Assembly (NCBI RefSeq): GCF_032678705.1
Contig: NZ_JAVTSS010000002.1
Coordinates: 1,116,001 to 1,180,000 of the forward strand
Source: Pedobacter frigiditerrae
GTDB taxonomy: Bacteria > Bacteroidota > Bacteroidia > Sphingobacteriales > Sphingobacteriaceae
Length of the DNA: 64,000 nt
Reading direction: 5' to 3'
Shown here: positions 19,601 to 28,505 of the stretch, piece by piece
Layout of the letters: each line of letters starts with the position of its first letter
Numbering within the stretch: position 1 is the stretch's first letter
Translations under genes and position numbers: made by a program
Notes under the pieces: generated by a model
What the model was told of the DNA's origin: nothing
The model's database searches: none
The model's input: only the letters and a program-made list of their open reading frames with translations

Positions 19601-20392
19601 ATGAAAAAAATATTATATTTTATTGCGGTTTGCACAGTGTTACTGGCAGCTTGCAAAAAAAATGGAATGACTGTTGAAAATACTGAATATGAGAAAGTTG
19701 CCCCTGGAGACCCTAAGTATTCTTATCTTAAGTTTTTAAATGTAACTCCTGGTAGTCCAGTTTCAAACTACTATCTAGATGGTGTAAAATTTTCATCAGC
19801 ACTATCATCTTCAGGGATAGAAAATGCAGGCTATGCGTATAATGGATTGTACCCAGATCTTGGTTATGCAGTCACCTCTCCTGGCAGTCACAAAGTAACG
19901 GCAAATATTATACCTACTGCAACTGTAGATAAAGGCTTAGAAGTGTTAAATACCACTATTGCACCTCAAGCAGGTAAATATTATACCATTTTTACTACAG
20001 GCCAATACAGCGCAACTAACAAATCCATAGGTCCTATTCTTGTTGTAGAGGATACCAAACCGCCGCTTGATACATCTAAACTCGCAATACGTTTTATAAA
20101 CCTATATAACGGCGGGCCTAACCTTGATTTTATTAGAAATACGACAGGAGTAAAACTTGCTTCAAATGTAGCATATGGTCAAGTTTCACCTTGGACAGAA
20201 ATTACAAACCCTGGGCCAGGTGCTGCCCCTACAATTTTATATACATTAAATAATGCGGCTACCAATTTGCCATTGTTATCTAATATTTCAGGCTCGCTTA
20301 CTAAAGGAAGGGCATATACCATTTATATTCGCGGAGTTTTTGGTAATTCAACTTATCCTCCAGCCTTTGGAACTTATACAACCTTCTATTAA
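19601..20392 (+). CDS. DUF4397-containing lipoprotein
   Basis: Start set at ATG 19601 (MKKILYFIAVCTVLLAAC, lipobox Cys18), 263 aa. An in-frame start at 19526 would lie inside the susD-like gene. The mature protein has a DUF4397-like beta-rich fold: KYSYLKFLNVTPGSPVSNYYLDG, then LAIRFINLYNGGPNLDFI later, suggesting two repeats. Such proteins are often last genes of SusC/D operons in Sphingobacteria and are thought to be surface accessory proteins; the function is unknown. A strong terminator follows. Confidence 0.78.
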   Translation: MKKILYFIAVCTVLLAACKKNGMTVENTEYEKVAPGDPKYSYLKFLNVTPGSPVSNYYLDGVKFSSALSSSGIENAGYAYNGLYPDLGYAVTSPGSHKVTANIIPTATVDKGLEVLNTTIAPQAGKYYTIFTTGQYSATNKSIGPILVVEDTKPPLDTSKLAIRFINLYNGGPNLDFIRNTTGVKLASNVAYGQVSPWTEITNPGPGAAPTILYTLNNAATNLPLLSNISGSLTKGRAYTIYIRGVFGNSTYPPAFGTYTTFY

Positions 20393-20409
20393 GAAGGAAT
20401 TAAAATTGA

Positions 20410-20440
20410 AACCAAGTCATAACCTGACTTGGTTTTTTTT
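20410..20440 (+). terminator. Intrinsic terminator of SusC/D operon 2
   Basis: A 10-bp stem AACCAAGTCA / TGACTTGGTT with a 5-nt loop followed by T6-T8. It lies 18 bp after the DUF4397 gene and immediately before the next gene. Confidence 0.92.
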
Positions 20441-20457
20441 GTATCTTGACATTTTAA

Positions 20458-23100
20458 ATGAAAAAGATATTCCTATTTTTATGTTTGGTATATTTTATCA
20501 ATAACCTTAAGGCTGCGGTATTTACAGTTACCTCTAATGCAAATGCTGGCTCTGGAACTTTGCGTGAAGCAATTAACTTAGCAAATGGAAATGGGGTAGG
20601 GCAAACAGATTATATTTATTTTAGTATACAGGGCAATTCCGTTAATGATTTCACCATTGCTCTGGAAAGTGAACTTCCTATCCTTACTTCCAATATTACA
20701 ATTGATGCTACAACTCAGCCCATAGCTCCCAGCTTAATTTTGCCAAACCCAAATATCAGAATTTATTTGACACGAGTTGTAACGCCATATTTTTCAGGAC
20801 TAAGACTGGATAATGCGAAAAATATTGAGATTTATGGTTTATCGTTCAGCAATTTTAAGTCTGATCCACTTGGGGCTGTCGATGAAAAAAAAGCAGGGAT
20901 ATTTCTCTTAAACACCGCTGATGTTATTATTGGGGCTCCAGGCAAACCAAATTGTTTTAACAACAATTATGCAGGTATACTATCTCCATATATTATCCCC
21001 AGAACTGATGTGATAAATATTAAGATATCTTCTAATATTTTAGGCATGGGAGAAAATGGTCTTAATGCTCAACCTAATGAAACAGGAATAGATTTGAGCT
21101 TTTTAAAAAACAGTGTTATAGGTGGTGACACTCCAGAAGAAGGGAATTTGATCACCTCAAATACAGTAAAGGGTTTAGCCTTAGCTGCCGCAGATGGAAA
21201 TATTAAAATAACAAATAATTTAATTGGTTTAGATAGAACACTTATCAAAGCCATACCTTCATCTTCCGCAATAGGGATTTATGTTAATGGCCAAGTCTCT
21301 ATCCCAGTCATATCTAAAAATATAATTTGCGCACAGAAAATAGGATTAGAAATAGATTTCGTGAATGGTGGATTTCTTGTAGCAGGCAATAAAATAGGTA
21401 CGGGTCCTTTAGGTACAGAGAATTTCGGAAATGAAACAGGTATTCATATTAATTTTTGCAACAAGGGAACTATTGGAGGAAATTCGACAACTGATGGAAA
21501 TTCAATTGCATACAATAAAACAGGCGTGTTAATCGAAATTACCTATCCAATATCTATGTACAAGAACAGCTTTTATTGCAATGGTGAGGCTATAACCTTT
21601 AAAAATTTGCCAGACCCTACGAAGATTGTTAAAGCAAGAATTACCACGATTACACCAAATAAATTAAGTGGTACATTTTTACCCAATGCTACAGTAGAAC
21701 TTTTTTATACAGGAACTTGTTTAGATTGCCAAGGTAAAACTTGGCTTGGTACTGTCGTTGCGAATGCAAATGGGGTTTGGAGTTATGATGGGGCTATAAC
21801 TGGTCAAGTTACCAGTATGGGCACTAACTTAGATGGAGCAACCTCATCCTTTTCTAAGCCTGATATTGATGATGCATTCAGGAGGGTTTTGCCAAGTATA
21901 TGTGGGCAAGCAAATGGAAGTATAACTTTAATGCGTGCTTATGACTATACATCTTTAGCGTGGTATAATACAAATGGAGATTTAGTTGGTACTGATTTAA
22001 CGCTGACAAATATCCCAGCAGGAAATTATTATTTAAAGGTTGGTCAAAATGGTGGTTGTGACATTGTATCTGCAACCTACAATGTGCCAACAAGTGCCAT
22101 CATCATTAATGAAACTGCCAAAAAAATAGTAGATGCGAATTGTACTTCTTCAAATGGTAGCATCAAAGGAATAACCGTTTCAAACAATATGTCCAAAACA
22201 TGGTACAATGCTGCAGGGCAAATAGTAAGTGCAGGAAATGATTTGTTAGACATGCCAATCGGCAACTATTATTTTACGGTAGGCACAGGTAGTTGCTTAG
22301 TTAAATCTGCAACCTATGCTATCCAAAATGGAGCAACCACTTACGAGTTAAGAGACTTTGTAATTACTGAATCAAGCTGTGGCCAACCAACAGGAAGCAT
22401 TAAGGTAACAGGATATAGTGCAACAACTGACTATACATTTAAATGGTTTGATGGTAATGATAATGTGGTAGGAACATCATTAGCTATAAATAATTTGTAT
22501 AAAGGCAGTTATAAATTAATGGCATACAACATAAATACCTGTTCAAATTTAGTGGGAGAGTTTATAGTCCCAGAAGCAAAGATGCCAGTGATAAATTTTG
22601 ACTCTATGCAAAAGTTTCTTAGCTGTGACGGTAAATTAGTGAGTACGACTGGTCTGAGTATCGATGGATCTACAAACCCATATACTTTTAAATGGACCGA
22701 TGAAGATGGTAATGTTGTTTCTGATCAATTGAACTTTAAAGGAATAGCAATAGGAAAATATCAATTAATGGTAACAGATAAGTATGGGTGCATAAGTGGT
22801 ACTGCGCCTATAGATTTTACGTTAATAAAGAATACTTCCTTAAGTTTTGCCAATTCAATTACGCCAAATGGAGATGGAATAAATGATTTTTGGGATATCA
22901 AAGGCTTCCAAAGTTATCCCGATGGTGACTTTAGCATTTATAGTAGAGACGGAAATAGGATATTTTATTCAAGAGGATATTCGAAAGCATTTGATGGGAT
23001 GTATAATGGCAAGTCGCTGCCTACTGGAGTTTATTATTATATAATAGATCTCAAAACAGATTGTGGTAAAATGAGTGGCAGCTTAACCATTTTAAGATAA
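20458..23100 (+). CDS. Type IX secretion cargo: beta-helix-like surface protein with SprB-like repeats
   Basis: An 880-aa secreted protein. Signal peptide residues 1-19 (NNLKA) are followed by a CSLREA-like opening (FTVTSNANAGSGTLREAINLAN). A beta-helix-like region follows (about 60-400), with repeated 'IGG/N-x-I' turns such as KITNNLIGLD and ISKNIIC. Four tandem repeats then occupy about 470-800, each with a Cys, GSI, a W-Y/F-N/D-G core and a 'G-N/S-Y' ending, resembling SprB repeats. The last ~80 residues (SITPNGDGINDFWDIKGF ... LPTGVYYYIIDL) are a gliding-motility-associated C-terminal domain, the sorting signal for type IX secretion. It probably acts as an adhesin. It stands alone after a terminator. 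Confidence 0.8.
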   Translation: MKKIFLFLCLVYFINNLKAAVFTVTSNANAGSGTLREAINLANGNGVGQTDYIYFSIQGNSVNDFTIALESELPILTSNITIDATTQPIAPSLILPNPNIRIYLTRVVTPYFSGLRLDNAKNIEIYGLSFSNFKSDPLGAVDEKKAGIFLLNTADVIIGAPGKPNCFNNNYAGILSPYIIPRTDVINIKISSNILGMGENGLNAQPNETGIDLSFLKNSVIGGDTPEEGNLITSNTVKGLALAAADGNIKITNNLIGLDRTLIKAIPSSSAIGIYVNGQVSIPVISKNIICAQKIGLEIDFVNGGFLVAGNKIGTGPLGTENFGNETGIHINFCNKGTIGGNSTTDGNSIAYNKTGVLIEITYPISMYKNSFYCNGEAITFKNLPDPTKIVKARITTITPNKLSGTFLPNATVELFYTGTCLDCQGKTWLGTVVANANGVWSYDGAITGQVTSMGTNLDGATSSFSKPDIDDAFRRVLPSICGQANGSITLMRAYDYTSLAWYNTNGDLVGTDLTLTNIPAGNYYLKVGQNGGCDIVSATYNVPTSAIIINETAKKIVDANCTSSNGSIKGITVSNNMSKTWYNAAGQIVSAGNDLLDMPIGNYYFTVGTGSCLVKSATYAIQNGATTYELRDFVITESSCGQPTGSIKVTGYSATTDYTFKWFDGNDNVVGTSLAINNLYKGSYKLMAYNINTCSNLVGEFIVPEAKMPVINFDSMQKFLSCDGKLVSTTGLSIDGSTNPYTFKWTDEDGNVVSDQLNFKGIAIGKYQLMVTDKYGCISGTAPIDFTLIKNTSLSFANSITPNGDGINDFWDIKGFQSYPDGDFSIYSRDGNRIFYSRGYSKAFDGMYNGKSLPTGVYYYIIDLKTDCGKMSGSLTILR

Positions 23101-23125
23101 TAAGACATAACTCTCTAAAAATTTA

Positions 23126-23133
23126 TATTTTTG
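23126..23133 (+). promoter_or_regulatory. -7 element before the CsbD-like gene
   Basis: TATTTTTG matches the Bacteroidetes -7 consensus TANNTTTG. The inferred transcript start leaves a leader of roughly 10-15 nt before ATG 23152. No clear -33 TTTG was found at 19 bp. Confidence 0.45.
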
Positions 23134-23151
23134 CAATCAAAGTATACAACT

Positions 23152-23367
23152 ATGGCAAGCTTTACCCTAACCCCAGAATCTTGGGAAAGAGTTAAAATAA
23201 AATTTTTAAGAAAATATCGCGATTTAACTTCGGCTAACTTATCGTTTTCTCCTGGACAGGAAGATCAATTGGTACAACAGCTAATGTCTTTAGTTAAAAG
23301 AGATCAAGCCTATATAGAATTTACAATCAAAAAAGCATTAGCTGATCCAGCAGGTAATAGGCTCTAG
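23152..23367 (+). CDS. CsbD-like small stress protein
   Basis: A 71-aa protein starting at ATG 23152 (MASFTLTPESWERVK); the upstream TTG at 23131 lies inside the putative promoter. The arrangement ESWERVKIKFLRKYRDLT, then L-x-F, PGQEDQLVQQL, then a final helix matches the CsbD pattern (W-x-x-K-G-K-x-K-x-x-x-x-x-L-T-D-D-D-L-x-x-x-x-G-x-x-D-x-L). CsbD proteins are small, soluble and linked to general stress, with unknown biochemical roles. The glycine-lysine core is altered here, so the assignment is by pattern only. Confidence 0.6.
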   Translation: MASFTLTPESWERVKIKFLRKYRDLTSANLSFSPGQEDQLVQQLMSLVKRDQAYIEFTIKKALADPAGNRL

Positions 23368-23414
23368 GCCTATTTTATATCAATATTCTTTTTTGTAAGT
23401 TTATTGCTAATTTA

Positions 23415-25112
23415 ATGGGTATGAAGAAAATAAAGATTAGTGTCTTATTAATGGTTACTTGTTTTGCAATAATAACAGTTGCATTTAAGGAAGACTTATT
23501 CTTAATTTCAAAAAACCTAGATATTTTTGCATCCTTATATAAGGAAATCAACATCAACTATGTTGAGGAAACTAACCCAGGCGATTTAATGAAGACGGGT
23601 ATTGATGCCATGCTTGAAGGTTTAGACCCTTACACGGAGTACATCCCAGAATCTGAGATAGAAAACTACAAGCTAAATTATGTAAGCACCCAATATGGAG
23701 GTATAGGCGCCGGAACTTTATATATTGAAGGCAAGCTTTTTGTAAATGAAGTAAGCGAAGGAAATCCTGCGAATAAGCAAGATATAAAGCCTGGCGACCA
23801 GATTGTTAAAATTAATGGCATAGATACACAAGGTAAAGACCGTAACCAAATTAGCCAATTGCTAAGAGGGCCAAAAGGATCGTCTTTAAGTTTGGTTTTG
23901 ATAAGAGAGGGCGCTGTTTTAAATAAAACGCTGATAAGGGAAGAAATTAAACAGCCAAATGTTTCTTATTCGGGTATGCTAGAAGATCAAATTGGCTACA
24001 TTAAATTAGACAAATTTCTAGAAAACTCGGGACAAGAGGTAAAAAATGCGCTTACAAGCATTAATAAATCCAATCCAAAGGGCATTATATTAGATTTAAG
24101 AAACAACGGCGGTGGGATTCTTCAAGAAGCTGTAAAGATTGTAAACTTATTTGTGCAAAAGGATATCTTGGTTGTTGTGCAAAAAGGAAGAAATCCCGAA
24201 AAAACAATTAGGTATCAAACAACAAGCCAACCCATTTCACCTCAAGTACCTTTGGTTGTTCTAGTTAATGGTTCTTCGGCCTCAGCTTCTGAGATTGTGG
24301 CAGGTGCATTGCAAGATTTGGATAGAGGGATAGTGATTGGTCAGCGTAGCTATGGTAAGGGTCTAGTGCAACAAACTTTCAACCTTCCCTATAATAGTTT
24401 AGTAAAAGTTACAGTTGCTAAATATTATACGCCATCTGGGCGATGTATACAAGCCCTAGATTATGCACATAAAGATGAGAATGGAATTGCAGAGAAATTT
24501 GCAGATACAGCAATGAAAGCGTTCGGAACTAAAGGCGGAAGAACGGTTTATAATGGTAATGGAGTTTATCCAGATGTTTTTGTAGAGCCAGTTAAATATA
24601 GCCCAATAACCTTATCATTGGCAAATAAGAACCTTTTCTTTGATTATGCAAACGCCTATAAAAAAGCTAACAAAGAAGTGCCTAATGTTAAAACATTTCA
24701 GTTAAGTGATGCTAATTATACTCAATTTGTAAATTCGTTGGCAAGTAAAGATTATAGTTATATTTCAAAAACCGAACGTTTATTGTCGGATTTAAAATCT
24801 GAAGCTGAAAAGGAAAATAAATTAGCAGCTGTAAAAGTAGATTTAGAAGAGCTGAAGTCGAAAATGTTAAGTGCAAAGAAAACAGATTTGATAACACACA
24901 AAGCTGAAATTAAACGGGTTTTGGAAACCCAAATTATCAGTAGGTATTATTTCGAAAAAGGGAAAATAGAACAAGCTTTTCAATATGATAAGGAAATAGC
25001 TCAAGCAAAATCACTTTTTGGCAATCAATCTCAAATTTTTGCTATCTTAAAAGGAGATGGAAGCTATAGAACCATCGGAAATCCCTCTAAAATATCAAAT
25101 TCTAATAATTAA
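23415..25112 (+). CDS. S41 family C-terminal processing peptidase
   Basis: A 565-aa protein. An N-terminal hydrophobic segment (residues 8-24) acts as signal or anchor, so it works in the periplasm. A PDZ domain covers about 90-170 (GGIGAG, PANKQDIKPGDQIVKINGID). The S41 protease core covers about 190-390, with catalytic Ser290 in NGSSASASEI and Lys315 in RSYGKGLVQ, and Gln319 four residues on, as in CtpB. A C-terminal helical extension (about 430-550) is common in Bacteroidetes members. It trims C-termini of exported proteins; substrates are unknown. ATG at 23421 is an alternative start. It is followed by a 241-bp gap. Confidence 0.93.
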   Translation: MGMKKIKISVLLMVTCFAIITVAFKEDLFLISKNLDIFASLYKEININYVEETNPGDLMKTGIDAMLEGLDPYTEYIPESEIENYKLNYVSTQYGGIGAGTLYIEGKLFVNEVSEGNPANKQDIKPGDQIVKINGIDTQGKDRNQISQLLRGPKGSSLSLVLIREGAVLNKTLIREEIKQPNVSYSGMLEDQIGYIKLDKFLENSGQEVKNALTSINKSNPKGIILDLRNNGGGILQEAVKIVNLFVQKDILVVVQKGRNPEKTIRYQTTSQPISPQVPLVVLVNGSSASASEIVAGALQDLDRGIVIGQRSYGKGLVQQTFNLPYNSLVKVTVAKYYTPSGRCIQALDYAHKDENGIAEKFADTAMKAFGTKGGRTVYNGNGVYPDVFVEPVKYSPITLSLANKNLFFDYANAYKKANKEVPNVKTFQLSDANYTQFVNSLASKDYSYISKTERLLSDLKSEAEKENKLAAVKVDLEELKSKMLSAKKTDLITHKAEIKRVLETQIISRYYFEKGKIEQAFQYDKEIAQAKSLFGNQSQIFAILKGDGSYRTIGNPSKISNSNN

Positions 25113-25202
25113 CCCTCTTTTCTTTCCAAATTTGTAACTAAGAATTAAGTTTTAACTTGTTTTTTATCAATTATTTAACTAAAAACTAAATCTCCTGTTC
25201 AA

Positions 25203-25273
25203 GTGTTAAAAAGTGTTAAATTTTAACACGTTCATTTTCAGTACATTATGAAAAATGACATTTTTTTTAACAC
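25203..25273. promoter_or_regulatory. Repeated GTGTTAAA/TTTAACAC sites upstream of SusC pair 3
   Basis: GTGTTAAA occurs at 25203-25210 and 25213-25220 (10 bp apart), and its complement TTTAACAC at 25222-25229 and 25266-25273. The second and third copies form a perfect 8-bp inverted repeat around one base. The cluster lies 80-150 bp before the SusC start and looks like a regulator-binding array. No local regulator gene adjoins it. Confidence 0.55.
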
Positions 25274-25353
25274 GCTAAAATTTTGATTCCAAAGTAGTTT
25301 TATCCATATTTAGGGATTAATTAACTATTAACTAACCTAAATTTTATTAATTT

Positions 25354-28300
25354 ATGAAAAAACTTGTACTAAGTTTATTCATCTTGTGTGCACTTACTGT
25401 GACCGCGTTCGCTCAAGAACGTACAGTAACAGGTACAATCAAAGCAAGTGAAGACGGATTACCTATCCCAGGTGCGTCCGTAAAAGTAAAAGAGGCTCCT
25501 GCAGTTGGAACAACAACAGGAGTAGATGGTAAGTTTACCTTAAAGGTGCCTGCAAACGGTAAAACTTTACAGGTTTCTTACTTAGGTTACCTTACTCAAG
25601 AGGTAGCTATTTCAAATAATGCTGTGAATGTTTCTTTAGTTTTAGATTCTAAAACTTTAGATCAAGTAGTTGTTACAGCGGGTGGTGTTACCATTAAACG
25701 CCGTGAGCAAGGTAACCAATCAACAACTATTAATTCACAACAATTAACGCAAGCTAAGGCATTTAACGTTGCAACTGCCTTAACTGGTAAAGTAGCTGGT
25801 TTACAAGTAAATGCTGTAAGTTCAGGTGTTAACCCTAACGTAAGATTAGTTTTACGTGGTAATCGTTCATTATTAGGTAATAACCAAGCTTTGGTTGTTG
25901 TAGATAACGTAATTGTACCAAACAATATTTTAGGTAACTTAAATCCTGAAGATATTGAAGACATTCAAGTATTGAATGGTGCTGGTGCGGCATCTCTGTA
26001 TGGTTCAGATGCTTCAAACGGTGCTTTGATTATTACAACTAAAACTGGTAAACGTGGTGTTACCTCAATTACTGTTGGTCAAACTGTAAGTATCGAGAAT
26101 GTAAACTTCTTACCTCAGTTACAAGAAGAGTTTGGTTCAGGTACTGGTAACGATGATATTCCTACATACACTCCTTATGAAAATCAGCAGTATGGTCCAA
26201 GATTCGATGGGTCAATGAGAATTATTGGTAAGCCATTAGCTGATGGTCGTATTCAAACTGTTCAATATTCTCCATCTTCTCAAGGTAAAGATGATTTCTG
26301 GGATACTGGTGTTGCTAGCCAAAGTGATTTTGCTATTTCTTCTGGAGATGATAAAGGTTCTTATTATTTGTCATCGCAATACTTTGATCAGTCAGGAACA
26401 GTTAAAAATGATCTATACAATCGTTTTACAATTAGATTAAATGGTAAAAAAGATTTAGGTAACAACGTTGATTTTAGCTTTAACGTAAACTATATCCAAA
26501 ACAGATATAATTTAACAACTGCTACCGCTACAATTTTTGATAATGTTTTGCAAACACCTGCTCAAATTCCATTAACTACTTATCAAAACTGGAAAACAGA
26601 TGATTTTGCTCATCCAAATGGTTATTTTAATGAATATTATGCTAACCCATACTTCACAATCGATAATAATAGACAATTAGTGAGGAATGATTATTTGACT
26701 GGTAACGTTCAAATTAAATGGTATCCTATCAAAGCGTTATCTTTTATGTTCCGTACTAGTATTAATACACAAAATGCTTCTAACAAAGCTTATACAGATA
26801 AATTTAACTATTCTACTTATAGATTAGGTTTAACTTCTAACTTTGCTAACATTCAAGGTAGTGTAAGTGATGGTTCAAGTTTCAGTACTCAAATCAGTCC
26901 AGAGTTTCAAGCTCAATACATTAAAAGGTTCGGTAGTGATTTCTCTTTAAATACAATTTTAGGAGCTAGTTCTAGAAGTAATACAACCAAAGGGGTATCT
27001 GTTAGCGCAAACAACTTGATTCAAGGTGGTTTATTTAACATTTCAAACAGTTTGGTTAATCCTGGTGCTGGTGAAAGTAATGTAACAGTACGCCAAATGG
27101 GTGTATATGCTGATGCTCGTTTAGGATTTAAAGATTATTTATACTTACACGTAACTGGTAGAAATGACTGGCGTTCAATACTATCTAAAGAGAATAGATC
27201 ATTCTTCTATCCATCTGCAGATATTGCATTTATTGCTTCCGATGCAATCCCAGTAATTAAAAATTCTAAAGTAATCAACTCATTAAAATTAAGAGCTGGT
27301 GTGTCTAAAGTTGGTTTAGTAAACTTAGGTACTGGAAGTAGCCCAGTAGCAGGTGCTTATGCATTAACTCCAACATTTGGTCAAGCTTATGGCTTCCCTT
27401 ACAATGGTGTTGCTGGTTTCACTATTGGAAATCGTATTGTTGCTCCTAACATTAATCCTGAGATTACAAAAGGTTATGAAGGTGGTATGGATTTTGAATT
27501 ATTCAAATCGAGAATTACTGGTGCCTTCACTTATTACAAAACTAATACCACGGATCAAACAGTTCCAGTTAGCGTACCTTCAAGTACTGGTTATACCTCT
27601 TTCTTAACTAATACAGGAGAAGTAGAAAATCACGGTATTGAAACTGCAATTAGAGTAATTCCTGTGCAAAATAAAACTACTGGTTTAGAAGTTTCTGTTG
27701 GTGCTAACTATACTTACAATACAAATGAAGTATTGTCGATTAGTCAAGATTTACCTCAGTTAGGTTTAGCGAGTTCTGGTACTTCTCAAGTTATTGCAAG
27801 ACCAGGTTCTCCATTCCCTTTCTTAAAAGGAAGTACTTATGTTAGAGATCCTCAAGGTAGAATCGTTGTAGATAAAGTAACTGGTTTCCCATCAGCTACT
27901 GTTTTAACTTCAGATTTTGGTCAAACAGAGCCAGTTCACCGTTTAGGTTTAGATGCAACTGTTAATTTCAAAGGATTCAGATTAGCTGGATTATTCGAGT
28001 ATAGAGGTGGTAACGTAATGTTTAACTCTGCTGGTAGTTTTGATTTCTCTGGAGCAGGTATTAGAACTACTTATTTCAACAGAGAACGTTTCGTAGTTCC
28101 TAATTCTTCTTACTTAGATCCAGTAACTAATACTTATGTAGCGAATACAAATATTACAACTAGAACTGGTGGTGTAGATTTCTGGACTAATGGACCTACA
28201 AATACAGCGGTAAATGAAAACTATTTATATTCAGCTGCATTCTGGAAACTTCGTGAGCTTTCATTAACTTATGAATTACCTAAATCAGTTTTAAGTAGCC

Positions 28301-28491
28301 TTAAATATATTAAAGGTGCACGTATCAGTGTTCAAGGTAGAAACTTGTTCTTGTGGACTCCAAAAACTAATATTTACACAGATCCAGAGTATAGTGCTGC
28401 TGGTTCTGATAGTAATGCAATTGGATTTACATCTTTAGGACAAACTCCTCCAGCTAGATTCTTTGGCGCTACTCTTTCATTAACATTATAA
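25354..28491 (+). CDS. SusC/RagA-family TonB-linked outer membrane transporter (pair 3)
   Basis: A 1045-aa transporter. The signal peptide MKKLVLSLFILCALTVTAFA ends before QERTV. The carboxypeptidase-regulatory-like domain includes TVTGTIKASEDGLPIPGASV, then LDQVVVTAGG. The plug has VRLVLRGNRSL, VVVDNVIVPN and IEDIQVLNGAGAASLYGS, followed by a long barrel ending ATLSLTL. Codon choice is noticeably more uniform (GGT, GTA, ACT, AAC) than in the other three SusC genes, which suggests high expression. It heads the operon SusC-SusD-DUF1735. Its substrate is unknown, and a repeated motif array lies upstream. Confidence 0.93.
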   Translation: MKKLVLSLFILCALTVTAFAQERTVTGTIKASEDGLPIPGASVKVKEAPAVGTTTGVDGKFTLKVPANGKTLQVSYLGYLTQEVAISNNAVNVSLVLDSKTLDQVVVTAGGVTIKRREQGNQSTTINSQQLTQAKAFNVATALTGKVAGLQVNAVSSGVNPNVRLVLRGNRSLLGNNQALVVVDNVIVPNNILGNLNPEDIEDIQVLNGAGAASLYGSDASNGALIITTKTGKRGVTSITVGQTVSIENVNFLPQLQEEFGSGTGNDDIPTYTPYENQQYGPRFDGSMRIIGKPLADGRIQTVQYSPSSQGKDDFWDTGVASQSDFAISSGDDKGSYYLSSQYFDQSGTVKNDLYNRFTIRLNGKKDLGNNVDFSFNVNYIQNRYNLTTATATIFDNVLQTPAQIPLTTYQNWKTDDFAHPNGYFNEYYANPYFTIDNNRQLVRNDYLTGNVQIKWYPIKALSFMFRTSINTQNASNKAYTDKFNYSTYRLGLTSNFANIQGSVSDGSSFSTQISPEFQAQYIKRFGSDFSLNTILGASSRSNTTKGVSVSANNLIQGGLFNISNSLVNPGAGESNVTVRQMGVYADARLGFKDYLYLHVTGRNDWRSILSKENRSFFYPSADIAFIASDAIPVIKNSKVINSLKLRAGVSKVGLVNLGTGSSPVAGAYALTPTFGQAYGFPYNGVAGFTIGNRIVAPNINPEITKGYEGGMDFELFKSRITGAFTYYKTNTTDQTVPVSVPSSTGYTSFLTNTGEVENHGIETAIRVIPVQNKTTGLEVSVGANYTYNTNEVLSISQDLPQLGLASSGTSQVIARPGSPFPFLKGSTYVRDPQGRIVVDKVTGFPSATVLTSDFGQTEPVHRLGLDATVNFKGFRLAGLFEYRGGNVMFNSAGSFDFSGAGIRTTYFNRERFVVPNSSYLDPVTNTYVANTNITTRTGGVDFWTNGPTNTAVNENYLYSAAFWKLRELSLTYELPKSVLSSLKYIKGARISVQGRNLFLWTPKTNIYTDPEYSAAGSDSNAIGFTSLGQTPPARFFGATLSLTL

Positions 28492-28505
28492 TTTGAGAAA
28501 AAAAT

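Noticed and set aside
23131..23151. TTG start of the CsbD-like gene
   Set aside because: It overlaps the -7 element TATTTTTG, and the conserved part begins at ATG 23152.
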